A stretch of DNA of 64,000 nucleotides, from NCBI GenBank assembly GCA_029204225.1, contig CM055101.1, positions 35,517,648-35,581,647 on the forward strand. The letters run 5' to 3'. The translations under genes were made by a program, and so were the position numbers. Below the pieces are notes generated by a model that had not been told where the DNA came from, did not search any database, and saw nothing but the letters and a program-made list of their open reading frames with translations. Within the stretch, counting starts at the first letter, position 1; each line of letters opens with the position of its first letter. Source of the stretch: Diphasiastrum complanatum. Its lineage: Eukaryota; Streptophyta; Lycopodiopsida; Lycopodiales; Lycopodiaceae. Of the stretch, positions 1 to 13,548 are shown piece after piece.

Positions 1-130
1 TATCAGAACGATCTGTTATACAAGGGCTCTAATACTTGACATCTTTCATGATATCAAATTGATATCATTTGATACTTTTCACAATATCATTTTCTCTCAA
101 TTTGTGGTATCAAATTTCAGTATCAGATAG

Positions 131-499
131 TTGATTTCCAATTGTAGCGCAACACGATATCTCTCTCTTAATGTCATCGATATATTGACGAAGTTTGGAC
201 AAGCTCCAAACCTCCTCTATCGAACTTACAAGTTTTTTGATGTATTGCTTATGTGCAAATTTCGCATGATCTCAGGGAAAAGCTCGACTTCTAGAGTATC
301 AAATCGATTTTCATCAACTACACTACTTCAGATCAAGAAGTTGTATGATCCTATCGAGTCAAAGATATTCACCAGCCGGGATGTCATCTTTATCGAAGAT
401 CAGTTTATCGACCTCAAAGGTAAGGACAAAGCTCATATAGCCGAACTATCGGACTCTCCCAAAATTTTGAACTCTTTAGTTCCAAAGTCAAGTTTATAA
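131..499 (+). pseudogene. Copia integrase C-terminal fragment
   Basis: The reading frame ends in a stretch reading KLYDPIESKIFTSRDVIFIED, the segment that follows the integrase core in Ty1/Copia polyproteins, where residues like KxYxPxxxKxFxSRDVxFxE are conserved. The upstream part of the frame does not match integrase, so only about the last 60 residues look homologous. No protease, reverse transcriptase or LTR is visible next to it. It is read as an orphan piece of a decayed Copia element. The call rests on one motif, so it is moderate. Confidence 0.6.
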
Positions 500-2900
500 G
501 TTTTTCTTATTGTACTTCACATTGATTGGCCAAAAGTAGATCATTGACATTAGCCATTTTCTAAATTGCCATCAATTTTTCATGTCTAAGGATGCCATTC
601 TCTACATCTTGCTCCATCACTTGATCTCTTAAGATTTCTATTTACTCTTAGAGTTTAGGTAATGAGTCTCATATTTTATCTAGTTTTTAGAAATGTATCT
701 TCTTCATATGTTCAAGATTTTGTTTTGTTTTGGCTAGTTCATGCATATTTTCAAACTAAAAATGTATCTCTACGAAGTTTATATGGACTTAGACCATGTT
801 AGTCATATGTGCAATCTTATTTTGTTATGGAGTACATGTAATGCCCAACTATTAAAGTAGGTTATAGAGACACAAGTTAGAGACATGCACTAAATAGTTA
901 GATAGTTGGGTAATTGAAAATATCTATTTGTTATCTATGCTTCAATTTCATGCAATCCAATCAAGGTAGTAGTCTAAGTGAAATTTAAGAAAGAAATGCT
1001 CCCTAGGAATGTGGTCTTTTAAGAATGAATTGCTCGTAAGACTTATGGCGTTTCTACTAAAAGATCTTGTTACTATGCATTCACATGGTACCTTTATAGT
1101 CCAATATAATTGATATAAAATGATAGAAGGTCTAGATAACTAGCTCAACTTTCTAAGTCGACTTGATTCCATTCCAAAGTTACAATTAAGATATTGTCTA
1201 TGAAGAGGTGTGATAAAAGAATTGTCTATTTGCTCCAAGGTTAGAGATTTGGACATGCCATTATTGTATATATGAAATGCCAATGGATGGGAGGGAACTC
1301 TCAAACCTTTGTAAAGATAAAATCTATACCAATTTATGTGGCAAGTTATTGTACTCAAATTCCACATTGTATTGTATTTTGACTTCCAATGTGATCGTTG
1401 GTTCAAGTACATTACAAAGATATGATGTTTCCTTGATTTGACTTGATATTGTAATTGGAAAATGAAATCTACTATGAAATAGGTTCTCTAGGTAATCTTT
1501 GTCTTTTGCTCATATGGGCACAAATATTATATGAATGTTATAATTCAATGTTTTCAAAATTTGAGAACAAAGCGTCAGTTCACATGTAAATCTTGTACTC
1601 TACAACAATTTCGCAACCCAATGTGTTTGTTTTGTTTGTTTCCAATTAAAGATTCACTAGCACACATATTTTTAGATTGATGTATTCTATGTCGTAACTA
1701 CACATATATATCAAGTACGGAAATTACTAAATTGTTGTTTAAGCATCATTCTAAACCAATAAAAGAAGTTAGGATAGATGAATTTGAAAATAGCACTTGC
1801 CTAATTTGTAATTTTCATTGATAAATGGAAAAATGCACATTCATGTATATGTGTAGTCATCTAGCGCTATCTCATTAAAAACGTTGTATGGAAAACTATA
1901 AGTTTGTAATCAATGTAAGGGAGACATAGTAATCAAATTGTGTTGGTGCACAAAGAACATTGTGCACATGTTACCCCATCCACATCATTTTGATCTTTTT
2001 TCTCTATACTTTTGGTGGATAGTTCTCATTCTGAATACTACCAAAATATCTTTTATTGAACAACCAAATGATATTGCCTAATGTTATTTCCACGTTATCA
2101 CCTAGCTTAGTGGATGAAAGAGGTTCTTACCAAGCTTCATTTTCCTAATGTGGATGCTAGTAAATATCCTCATAAAATTTTCACACAGACAAAAATTGCC
2201 TCGAATTTGATTTCTCCTCCAAGATGGCACAACAAAAGCTTTAGATTACAAAGAGAATACTGTACATATGCCAAAAGCCCCAACATGCATGGGCTCGACA
2301 AGTGTCAACACACTAAAAAGGCACTGGTCTGACTAATAGGCCCAACATGGGCTAAAATATTGACAAACCCAAGACATGCCCCTGAGTATAGCATAAACCA
2401 TAAAAAATACACTATACAGGCTAATGTCTCTACGTGTGTGGCTACTCGGCTAACCCAAGTAGCCATCTATGGGATCAGTGCCCGACCAATATGTCCATAG
2501 CGGCCACGTCACGAACACAAGCAAATATAGTAAATCCAATTAATTGTACATTAATTACAATATTGGCATTTAGAGCTTACATAGAATCAGATCAAAACTG
2601 ATTTTTAACACTCTCCCTTAAGCTCAAATGTGATAGAAGTATAGTAATATATTACAATAGCGTCTGGAGTGTCCAAAAGATGTTATGCATATCCTTGCTA
2701 CCCTGTACTTGACTCACACTCAAGCACACCATCAAACCGCTAGGTTTGGCACACAAAGTATCATGCAACCACAATGCTCATATAGAGAGTCTACCACATT
2801 TTCGACCAATTGAATCGTCTCCAATCTGACTTGAAAACAAGTGGACCACATGAGCGACATGGCTCAAACTGAAAAAATCCCACTGCCACCATGAGACTTA
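500..2900. other. No gene seen; AT-rich transposon-like spacer
   Basis: I see no supported gene here. Frames are short and without recognisable motifs. The text near 2605-2640 (a CTCTCCCTTAAGCTC-like stretch) resembles untranslated parts of plant Copia elements and may belong to the Copia relic that follows. This is a weak impression. Confidence 0.4.
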
Positions 2901-3249
2901 GATCCTCCATCTAGCTAGGCTGACATTCTATCAGTGTCGTAAAACGACGTGTGGGCATGAGCGGCAGCGGAAGCTCGAGGATTGGAGCGCGGCGTGTAGG
3001 AACGGAAACGCAACAGTTAGCAGCATAATTATTCAAGTAGAAGAATTCATACAGAATGCGCAAATGAATGACACAGTAGTGAGACAAAAATTGCACTATG
3101 ATAAATATGAACAGTGAGTACAATAGCTTGAAGTAGTACCTTCAGCTTGCTGAGCATGATAACGCTGGCTACAGATAAAAATTTTGATTGAAAAAGAATT
3201 TCAATTAACTCAATTAATTCTTAAATAGCTTGAATCGGCTAATATATAG

Positions 3250-5458
3250 ATTTACAAGTGTTGAGAAAAAAATATCTTACATGCCTTTAATACTATTTAT
3301 GCCAATCTTTGCATATGTACGAAGTTGGTAACCGCCAACCGCCTTTGGGATATTTGGTTGTCTAGCTTTTTTAGGGTTGTTGATATGTTGGCGACGTCGG
3401 TCAGCTAATGTAGAGAGTGATGAAGATGAAGTAATCTGATACAGACTTGAAATAGACATTCGAGTCTGCTGAGTTTGGAATGAAACCATTCTCTATCAGA
3501 AATGGATTAATCTTCTGCAACCAGGTCCTGAATGACTGTTTCAGCCCGTAGAGTGCCTTGTGGATTTTGCATACAAGGTGCTGTTGTTTGTCATTGATTT
3601 TGTATCCCTCTAGTTGCGTCATGTAGATTTCTTCTTCGATGGTTCCATTGGAAAGCGGTCTAGACATCCATCTGGTGGACTTCAAGATCTACTGCGGATG
3701 CAAAGGAGAGGAGTAGGTGAATCGAAACATGTTTGATGACTGGGCTGAAGGTTTCTAAGTAATCCAGATTTGGAATCTGGAAAAAGCCTTTGGCGACTAG
3801 TCTGGCCTTGTAACGATTTAGCCTTCCTTCAGCATCGTACTTTGCTTTGAATATCCATTTGCATGGAATTGGTTTTCGGTCCTTTGGCAGCTCAATGAGT
3901 GTCCATGTTGAATTTTTCGTAAGAGAATTGAATTCGGTGTCCATCGCTGCTTTCCACTGGTCCGCATCAAGAGTAGACAACATCTCAGCAACTGTGTTTG
4001 GTTCCTGCACGAAGTAGCAGGCCGGATCATCCATAAATTTGGATGGAGGTTGTCTGGACCTATTCAGCCTTCTGGGTTGAACTTCGGTCCTCTGATGTGG
4101 GTTGATTCGTTGAGGTTCTGACTCATTGTCTGAGTCAGCATCGAGATTTTGCAGTTGACTCTCTAGATCGGAATTGACTAATTGTTCGATCCGTGAGTTA
4201 GAATTATCAGCAACTTTTTCTTTGTGGTCGTTGAACTGGTCTTCCATAAAATGACATCTCTACTGGTGAATGCCTTCTCGGTATCCAAATTGCAGAGCTT
4301 GTATGCCTTGTGGTCTAGGGAATAGCTGATGAAGATTGTTTTCCTGCTCTTGTCATCTAGCTTTCTTCTTAGATCCTCAGAGATCTGAGCAAAAGTGATG
4401 CATCCAAACACTTGAATATGTTTGAGTAATGAGTTTGATCATGTCCACACCTCATAAGGTGTCTTGTCATTCAGAGCTTTGGTGATGGATCGATTCTGCA
4501 AGTAGGCAGATGTAGTAACAACTTTTGCCCAAAATTTTCTTGAAAGAGAGACATCATGCTCTTGGCATTCTCGATGTGTCTGATTCTTCTAGTCAACTAC
4601 ACCATTGGACTGAGGTGAGTAGCTGGTTGTATATTGTTAAAATATTATGTTGGCCTTGCAGAACTCCTTGAAATCTATGGAGATGTATTCTCTCCCTCCA
4701 TCTGTGCGTAGAGCCTTGATCTTCGTCTGGGTCTGATTTTCTGCAGATGCCTTGAACTGCTTGAAGAACTTGAATGCTTCGGATTTGTTCTTCATATAGT
4801 AGGTTGCAGTCCTTCAAAAGAGGTCATCGATGAAGGTTAGGAAATAGAGAGCTCCCCCTGTGGAAGCAGTCTGCATCGGGCCACAAATGTCATTGTGTAC
4901 AAGGTCAAGCAAGCCCTTGGATGTGAACTGAGTCTAAACTGAAGGGGCTTCTAGCATGCTTGCTGACTGAAGGCATGTCTTGTACTAGAATCTGAGTTGA
5001 CATTTGCTGAATATTGTTGTAGTTAAGATGGCCAAGTCTGAAATGCCACAACATATCAGTTGATTCAGAAGTAGCTATATGAAGAGTTTGACTGTTAGAA
5101 AAATAGCAATGGCTGAGTTTGTACAGATAGCCACTTCTTCTTCCGTAGGGTAGAACCTTCCAAGATTTGTCAACAATTGTGCAACCTTCTGTATCAAATT
5201 GACCCTCCGACCTGAATCGGTGATTCTGCTAACTGAGAGCAGATTCTTGGTCAGATTTGAAACATGGAGAACGTTGGACAACAACTTGACTTCACCTCTT
5301 TTGAATTCAACTCTGATTGTTCCTTCACCTCTGATTGTATGTGATGAGTTGTCTCCAAGTTGCACAACTCGAGAATGGGTGAATGACTTGTAGTCTTTGA
5401 ACCAGTCGCGATGGTGAGTCATGTGTTGAGTTGCTCCGGAGTCTAGATAATGTAGCAA
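3250..5458 (-). pseudogene. Copia polyprotein relic: protease, integrase, partial reverse transcriptase
   Basis: Read on the minus strand, domains run in Ty1/Copia order. Protease comes first, with LDSGATQHMTHH (active-site DSG) near 5446. Integrase follows near 4600-4820, with LRTDGGREYIS in a shifted frame, and its C-terminal FGC and FTSRDVI motifs lie near 4230-4400. Then comes the reverse transcriptase N-terminal half (3660-4247), with RYKARLVAKGF and ETFSPV, and the palm segment (3401-3685) with ALYGLKQS. Frames change several times. The protein stops at ITLYIS, just before the expected YVDD catalytic box, so RT is truncated and RNase H is absent. Gag is also missing, because similarity ends abruptly at about 5458 beside an unrelated repeat. 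This is a non-functional remnant of a cytoplasmic-particle retrotransposon. Confidence 0.92.
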
Positions 5459-5464
5459 AACGCG

Positions 5465-5790
5465 AAAAAGTCGAAAAATCCGAAGGTGCCCTTAGACTGA
5501 AGGTTTGCAACTCTTGAAGGTGCCCTTAGACTGAAGGTATGTAAATCTCTAAGGTGCCCTTAGATTCACGGGCAACGAAGAAGGCAAAAAGCCAAAAAAG
5601 CCGAAAAGTGCCTTACACTAAAGGCAGAGAAGAAGGCGAAGGTGTCCTAGTTTAAAGACATCAAAAAGGGTGAAAAAGACGAAGGTGCCTTAAGGCATTC
5701 CGGCCACTTGGCCAGTGTGTCGCATTTTTTGCTAAGGAGCGAAAAAGGACGAAGAAGGAGAAGGTGTCTTAAAATAATTTCTAAGGCCCA
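5465..5790. repeat. Iterated GAAGGTGCCTTA-type repeat
   Basis: The plus strand carries repeated variants of GAAGGTGCCCTTAGACTGAAGG. Near-identical copies occur around 5480, 5515 and 5550, and more degenerate ones near 5607, 5640, 5680 and 5760, mixed with GAAGAAGGC and CGAAAAAG words. The first units lie about 35-40 bp apart. The array begins exactly where the Copia protease similarity ends. It has no convincing coding frame. Confidence 0.6.
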
Positions 5791-8700
5791 AGAAATCTCA
5801 AGGGAAAAAAATGTGAAGGCCCGAAAAGGTTGTCGGCCTTCAGTTTTTCAGGATGCTCATTACTTGAACGATTTGTTTAAGGCTGAGCATAAGAAATCTA
5901 ACAATCAGGCACTTACAAGCACAAACCTGTAAAGTTGACATAAATGAGCGACTGAGGCCCCAATTTGAGAAAATTTTATGCCACCATAAGACTATACCCT
6001 CACTAGATAGACAACTAGTAGATATAATGACAAGTCAATGAGCATAAACTGACTACTTTGTTTCTAATGAAGCAAATGCACAACCATATACAACTCCAAC
6101 TCAGATCTAGACTCTTGTGACAAGGTAACATGTAAGCACACATTCATGCAAACCAACTCGAATACGTCAAATACATGACCAAGCTTGCGCAAGTTGTGGT
6201 ATCCTATCGTACCAACACCAGTGCCACCTATACATCCGCTACTACACCACTAGTCTCCAAATTAGATCCTCTTGATCATGGCCTGCACCTGTAACCAAGA
6301 TGCCCTCACGTCCAAGCACATCACATAGATGTTGTCATATATCATCCAAAGATCTCTCACGATCTGTTGAGCGCTCCAAGCCTCATCTCTAATGTATCTC
6401 CCAAACAAAGCTATGCTCCAAGCCGCTTTTCTCTGACATCCTATCCAATAAGCCCTAAAAGCTTATTCCCATCCATTCCCCATGCTCCAAGCACAAGAGT
6501 CTACCAAGGACTCAGTGAATGAATGTATGCAAACCTCACCATAGGCTATACCTGAGTAGCTCGCCCATCTCCCAGAGATACTGATGATGATCTGCCTGTC
6601 CTACATCCCATATAGGCTCAACTTCCTATGTTTGATGCTGCCAACTTTGATTTGACCAGTCTATAGGCCTCCCACCAAGGAGCCTATCTCACCACAACAT
6701 GTCATACCAACCTGGAGACAACTGTGCATATAACCATGCAGCTCACCTGATCACTCGCCAAAGTATCAGTTGTCACTCCCTAAGCAACCATCTCCATCCC
6801 TGTTGGCTCACAACCATGGGCATATTGGATCCACATCACCCTGTACTGCACTCCATGCCCTCAGGATATGTACCACCCCAGGTACACTCCATGCCACCTA
6901 CCTCCAAGTAGGCTTGACCCATCCCCAAGTCACCATCCTGCTAAGCAAGCCAATCTCCGAAGCATCACCTACATCTCCTGGCTCCTAGCAAAGTCAAAAA
7001 TAATGACTGGCGCAATTGTGCTTTGTGCCAAAGAAGCATAGTAGAAAGGCTTTACAAAAGCATATTGCAATTAATTTCAATGTAGAGGCCTAAAGTTGAA
7101 TTTAGAGTCATCACGAGCTAGGTTGGACATTTTTAAGCTTATCTTGTAGATCTTCCCATTGTGATTTGAAGACACAAATCAATGGCTAGATGGAGGGTGC
7201 CCATTTACTAGGCTATAAAAGGTCCAAATTACATTATGTAAGCGTTCATTCATTCATTTGTCATTGACCTCAATTGAAAGACTATGAGAGTTGCTTTTCC
7301 CATCTTGGCGTGAATGATAATGTGAAATCCCTTCTTCTTTGAGTGTGTTGTGAGAGATTGAGAGGACTTGAGAGTTCAATAGCATGAAGGTTCAAACCAT
7401 CACGTCTCGCTTTTGTGAATTATCAAAGTTTCAAATAGCATTCAATTATGTATCTACTAGAGAGTATCTAATGTTGGTTCACATCTACATCCACATCTTG
7501 AAGTTGATGTTAGCTTAGAAAGCACCCTTGGAGAGCCATAAACTTCATCCTCATTGTGGAACTTAAACCCATAGTAGAAAAGATCTATGACCTAAAAGTC
7601 TCAGATACTTTATAACATTCATTAGATAATTAACATGGATTGGCTCAAATTTTAAAATTTATCTAAGAGAAAGACAAAGCACGTGCAATTGATTTCTATG
7701 TAGGGTTCTACGAGGAGGTGTGTGACCCTCTTATCAATCTTAAGATGTTCTAGCTTACAAGATACCTCTCTCCACATTGATTCATATCTCTTCTACAACA
7801 AATGCTCACCATTTTGTGCAAAACCCCATAGACTTGCTTTTTCTTGAAGTATCATGCTTACTCTAGAGGTGCCCTACAAATCGATGCATAGATAGATATC
7901 CACTATTCTAAGAAGACTAATCTAATTTATTTTTGCCATTTTGCATATTATCTAGTCTACTTGGCTCTTTGGAGTTTTTCTTGGATGTTTGGCCTTGATT
8001 TTGCTTGAAATGTAAATGGAAACCTACCTCAAAGCCTAAGACCCATGCCAAAACAATATAATATCACTTTACTACTTGAAATAGAGAAGAGAAGAGAATG
8101 AAGAAGGGGGACTTCAATGATGAAGATGCTTCAAGCTCTAACTGACCTCTTGCTCCACCTACATGCCAACAGACCTTTGCATTTCTCATCTTGATAATGC
8201 AAGTGAAATTATCTCGCACACATGCACACATGCACACACATGTTGGAGGGGGCTCTCAAGCTTGCATTATTAGAATGAGGTCAAAAGATAAGAAATGCAA
8301 AGGTTTTGGGCTTTTTATACTTGACCCTTTTTTATATATGTAGCACACTTTTATTAACCAATGTGTAGACTTGAGAATCTAAAGTAGCTTGCATTTTTTT
8401 TGGGGGGGCAAGTGTCTTAAGGTTACATGACTTTTTAATCTAAAATAACGTATACTTTGCTTGGTGTTCCCTGTAATGAAAAAGAGATACATCATGGTAC
8501 GCATAGTATAGCAAAATTAAAGATTCGTTGGATTTCCCCTCCACCACTTGAAATCAACACAATCCTGCTAGGTGACTCTCTATTCAGGGAGCGCTCTTCT
8601 CTAACTTTTTGGCATGTGTTTATCCTCTCAAATCTCTGGAAGATATGGACGGTTTTTTATCGATATACATCCCCTCTCTAGACTATTGCATGCTTGCGGT

Positions 8701-11320
8701 TCAGCTCTATGTATTTTATGAATCCTACTTAATATTGTTGGACTACCTCCGTGCAAGGTGGGCACATTGTCCACTATTAGTTATTCCTCTATAGTATACA
8801 CTTCAGGGGCAGCAGGGGTTTGACTCCTACAACCTTGTGTATTGCTGTTTTTCTTATCTACCTGTACATTTGTATATTTGATATACTGATATTTTTAGTT
8901 TGCTACTGATATACTGATATACTTGTAACTAGTGAAAAAATTCCAAATGGCACAGAAGCTCTCTTATAATGTTCATAATCTCAAGTTTCAAGATGTTTTT
9001 TCTCATCTTTACACACTGATTTCTCATAATACTATCATAAATGGCTACATCACTAGTTTAAGCAGATTCGTAGGTAACTTGCTTGCAAAGTTGCATACTA
9101 TGAACTTGTATGAAGTAACTAGCACAGTCTAGTCCGACTCTAGCAGGCTGCAGCTGCCGATTTTGGGCTTAATGGCTGTATTTTTGCATTGTAGTTTACT
9201 AGTTATTGTCATTTCTAAATCAATGACTGCTACTTCTAGAACAATGCAGCTGCTATGGCGATGCTTCTGAAAAGATCGCTGTTTGCTTCGGGAAAGATTG
9301 CTGTTTCTAGTACATGTAGATGCAGCCTGCCTGCGTTCTACCTCCTCGAGTCTTTTCCAACTTAGCACTTTTAAGAATTCTTTTCTGCTGCTGCCAGCAT
9401 GATAGCATGTTGATAAATTATTACAAGACATGGACTAATTGAAAGTTGAGCAGTGTCTGCATCTGCATGTGACTTCATAAGCTCGGCTTAGCTACCAGTT
9501 TTATGGCGCGTGTACCGTTTTAAAGAACTGAGCTTTTCATGATTTGCAGAAATGCTGTGAGGTTTAAGGCTTTAAGCACAGCTGCAGCCTGCAGTGGTTT
9601 CCGTTGCGGTACTTTTCAAGTCCATAACTTCATGGTCAATGTCTAAAGAAAGAGTTGGAGCCTTGGAGGCTTGGCCGCTTGGAGCATCAAATCTCACACT
9701 TTGGATTCTTGATGCCTTGAGATTGAAGCTGATGTTGATATAAAACTATAAATTTACTTAATGAAAAGACTATGACGTGATTGATGTTTACCCATAAAGC
9801 GAAGTGAGAACCCTCGCCCCTCAACTTTCAAGTGGCAGTTATGGAGCCAAATCCCACGTTGCTTACTGTAATCTGTAGACTAAGACAGTTCGCTATTTAG
9901 ATTTGAGCTCAATCTTGCAGCACAACGTACTGATGCTGTACGTTGTAACTTGTGGAAACGTCTATTTTTATTTTTATGAAAAGAATTAGATGTCTCTAAG
10001 TTTTAACATACATTTTGCTAGAATTAGGTGTCATGATTAATTTTATATTATCATATTAAAGATGAGTAGAGGTGTTAAAGTTTAGAGTTGCATAAATATT
10101 AGAACATATATTACTCCAGCCACCTATCTGCTATCTAGTAACGTGTCAAGTGTCAACTTCAGAAAGAGAGCTATCGACAGATTGTCTGTGGGCTACTAAA
10201 TTGAAGCCCCTACTAATGCAAAATGCTCCATTGTCTCCACATACCTGCGAAATAATTTATGGTTTCAAGTTGAAAACAGCTAAGATAAAGAATACTCGTT
10301 CGCAGTCGTGGTTCGAAGTTCAACGTTTATTTCAAACCTATTTTTAAGGATATGTATATTATGTCGCACTTAAAAGTTAATATCAGATGTCTTAGGAAAA
10401 GGCAGCATCTTCAAGATTAAGACGAGAGAAGTAAGTTTACTCAGTTGTAACAAAGCTTAAAGACTGGGAGCACTGCGATGGTTTTATACGATTCTACGAA
10501 CGTTACGGAATCCAAGTTCCAAGTTCCAGCACACAAAACTTAGAACTTAAAAGTTACAGGCTAGCCGCTACTCCGCTACAGCATCGGTGAAGGTCCAATG
10601 GCTCCAATGCCATTCAGCCATTGCCTCTGATTATAGTATATACATGTCTGGCCTGGAGTCTGCACTCAGTGCAGTGTGATTTATGAATCTATGATTATAT
10701 GCGTGCTGTTTTTAAGCCATCATTGCAATATATCGCAAATAAATACCCTATATCTACCCATAGGCTCTATATCCCAATGTGAGTAGATTCATGATTCTGA
10801 AATCACTGCCAACGCCCATCCAAAGTTGATCCAAACGTTTAGTGCACTGCGTCAGTCTGCGTGCTCCAAGAGTCCAAGAGCGTATGGCTGCACGGGCTAC
10901 CAACCAAAACCCATTACGCTTCAGTGCAGCTGAATGTGAATGTTGTGTGTCAAGTTTCAACTGTCATGGCTTGGGGGGCATGATGCAACCAGCAGCTCGC
11001 ACATGACCAAGGGCCAAGGCAGTTAGGAACTTGGAGTCTTGGATTGTCAAGTGAAGTGATGAAATTGGTGTAAGACTCTTGGCTGCTGAGTGAAGAAAAG
11101 CCGAGAATAAACAGAGTATGAACTCTGGACTGTAGAGTTAGCGAACCGCTGAGATTGGTATATCTGTAAGAGATGAGCGTTGGGGAAGCTGAGAACGAGC
11201 ATTGAGTGGTGCCGTAGTCCATTTTCAGTGTCCGGGCGCACGATCCCTGTAAGTGGGATATAATGCGAGATGCTTTGGAGTGAGGTTTTGAGATTTCAGA
11301 AGACCGAGAGTGCGCACGCG
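5791..11320. other. No gene seen
   Basis: I find no gene here. Frames are short and unrecognisable. About 6060-7000 is poor in G on the plus strand. A small CA/TG-rich patch with repeated CACACATG words lies at 8215-8245. A GGTTTGACTCC word near 8817 resembles a tRNA B box but lacks a convincing A box. Confidence 0.4.
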
Positions 11321-11325
11321 AGACT

Positions 11326-11372
11326 CTTGCGTTGCCTTGAGCCTTGCCTTGCCTTGCCTTTGCCAGGCCTTG
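11326..11372. repeat. Short GCCTT pentamer repeat
   Basis: About eight imperfect GCCTT or TTGCC units run in succession just upstream of the TCGAG foldback. It is a local simple repeat with no coding meaning that I can see. Confidence 0.6.
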
Positions 11373-11398
11373 TAGTATTGTACCTCTCGAGTCTCCAC

Positions 11399-11432
11399 CT
11401 CGAGCCTCGAGTCTCGATACTCGAGGCTCGAG
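11399..11432. repeat. Perfect 14-bp inverted repeat rich in CTCGAG
   Basis: CTCGAGCCTCGAGT is followed by a 6-nt loop (CTCGAT) and then its exact reverse complement. More TCGAG words flank it on both sides (11386-11395 and 11431-11440), so a larger imperfect foldback is possible. No transposon ends were recognised. Confidence 0.75.
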
Positions 11433-11472
11433 AGTCGAGGCAGGCCGCGCTGCAGCGCTGCTTGCACTGTAT

Positions 11473-13548
11473 ATGAGGCAGGGAATGAGGAATGAGGATC
11501 CTTCAAGGCTTCAAAGGAATGAACGGGCCTAAGGGCGTTTGCAAATTCTAGAACTAGGAAAATAGTGGGTGGGGCCATTTTGAAATAGAAGGCCATGACA
11601 CATGCATTTCTAATTTGATTTGTCACGTTTTGTGTAGGTGCTACTAGCATGAAGTTGTAGTCCATGAAGGGCCAAAATCTAATACAACCCTAAACCAGTG
11701 TTCCACAAACCTTTTGGAGTTTCCCTCCAATATCTTGCATATTTTTTAAGTTATCGATTTTTGGAATTTTTTGTCTTCTAGATCTTGCATCTCATATTTT
11801 TTGCCGGCAAAATAGTACATATTTACATTCATAAATAATTTTCTTAATTCAATAAACCTATGTGATCCAAGTTTTGTAAGGATCTTTTTACTTTACTTTA
11901 CACAAATTTCTTCCATATAAAAATGACAAACATAACATTTCCGATTTAAAAAAAGTTATTGGTTGTCCTATAAGTTTTTCGTGAAATCGATTTTTGATAA
12001 AAGATGTTGTAATCATTCTCAAGAGATGTCGACTTTCTCGAACATTGGCCAAAATACAATACAACCGTAAACCCTAACTGTGAGGGCTTCATGTAATGCT
12101 TGGCGCTCTTGCTCGGTTTTTCTTTGTATCTTGGAAGCACTTACAAAAACAAAATTTGCGTGTAACTTTAGGAGCAAAATTTTTGCCATTTGGTGAGTCT
12201 TTTCACCATGACTTTCAGGTGTGCACCCAATAAAAAACACCACAGGAAAATATTGGAAGAATTCGCATGTGGGCAGCCAAAGACGAGCATTATTGAGCAA
12301 AATTTGCATGCGCCCCATGTCATAGCCTGTTGTTTACTATCCACATGCATATTATGTTAGCAAAAATAATTTGTAAAAACTTGCAATCATTTTTTTTTTG
12401 CCTTGGTCATTATTTGAAAATCATGATAAGAATAAAAGAATGTAAAAAATCGCAAAGAATGAAAATAAAAATGTCAAAGAAATTAAAAAAAGGCCTTGGC
12501 CCTTCCACCCTAGTACGGTGGCACCCTCAAGCTCCCGCTTTCCTGGAGAGCCTTAAGCATCTATTCCTAACCTCGACAAACCTCCATATGCTTGAATCAG
12601 TGCTCTGAGCTCCAGTAGTGCTAAATTTCCACTGTAACCTGTGAATTCTCAAACAAACTGGTCTCAAAAATTTTCTCAATGGTTAAAAACATCAATTTCT
12701 CAAAACTGATCTCATAGTCCCTCAATCATGTGCACAATCCTACTAGGCTCTAATACCAAGTTAAAATTCTAGTGATTATGATCACATATTTGCACACAAG
12801 AAATCAACTTAGGCACCAACATTGATTTTCAAAAAACCAAAGAGTTTATGCACACATTGTATTTTTCTCTCTCTAGAAAGGTTGTATACAAAGTTCACTT
12901 TTAGGTGGCAACCGCTGCATGAACTGGATTGCCGCTTATGGGACACACGTCTTGTCGACTACCTAGGCATGTTTACAACTGGCCCTAGGCTCATGGCTGG
13001 ATACACAATAGCACGGTAGTTCTACTTTTATTCTAACGAAATGCTTGAAAATGTCTGACAACTGTATGAAGATTGTTCATCATCCATTGAACTATTTCCT
13101 GATCATTTATCGCTTTACCAACTACGAAAGTGTTTATTGTCTCAAACAACTTCTTTAGCATATCCCACACTTTTTTTAGTCCCGATGAATCATTAGTAAG
13201 TCTGAGCTCTTCAAACTCACCCGTTTAATGCTCTTAGTGTTGTCATCAAGAAGTGGACAAACCCTAGAAGCATTTCAAGCATCTATTTCATTGTGTCACA
13301 TGATAGTTTCATCGTTTCGACAAGTTGTGGAAACATTTGACATTGAAAGTAGGCATTTTGGGTCAAAATTTTGGCATCTTAGACAGTCAAAATGGTGAAC
13401 AATGTTGAGCTCTTCACACCTTCTGAATACCAAACTCTCAAGCTTGAAGAAAATTGACCAAAAATGAACTAAATCTTAGTGAAATGGAGTTCTACAACTA
13501 CCAAATGTTTCTGGATAGCACTACTAAGCATTGCCTAGTGTGACTTTC
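11473..13548. other. No gene seen; one PBS-like site
   Basis: I see no gene. Plus-strand 12360-12500 is A-rich low complexity. A Copia PBS-like word lies at 12746-12758 and is listed separately. Confidence 0.4.
12746..12758 (-). other. Degenerate Copia primer-binding site (initiator tRNA-Met)
   Basis: The plus strand reads GGCTCTAATACCA, one substitution from the complement of the plant Copia PBS TGGTATCAGAGCC, so it is a minus-strand site. No LTR or coding domain was recognised next to it, so it is at best a relic. Confidence 0.35.

Noticed and set aside
6699-6988. Two overlapping His/Pro-rich frames.
   Set aside because: They overlap each other in different frames in a G-poor stretch and carry no domain; likely chance frames.
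8800-8835. B-box-like GGTTTGACTCC suggesting a tRNA or SINE.
   Set aside because: No acceptable A box at the right distance and no tRNA fold by eye.
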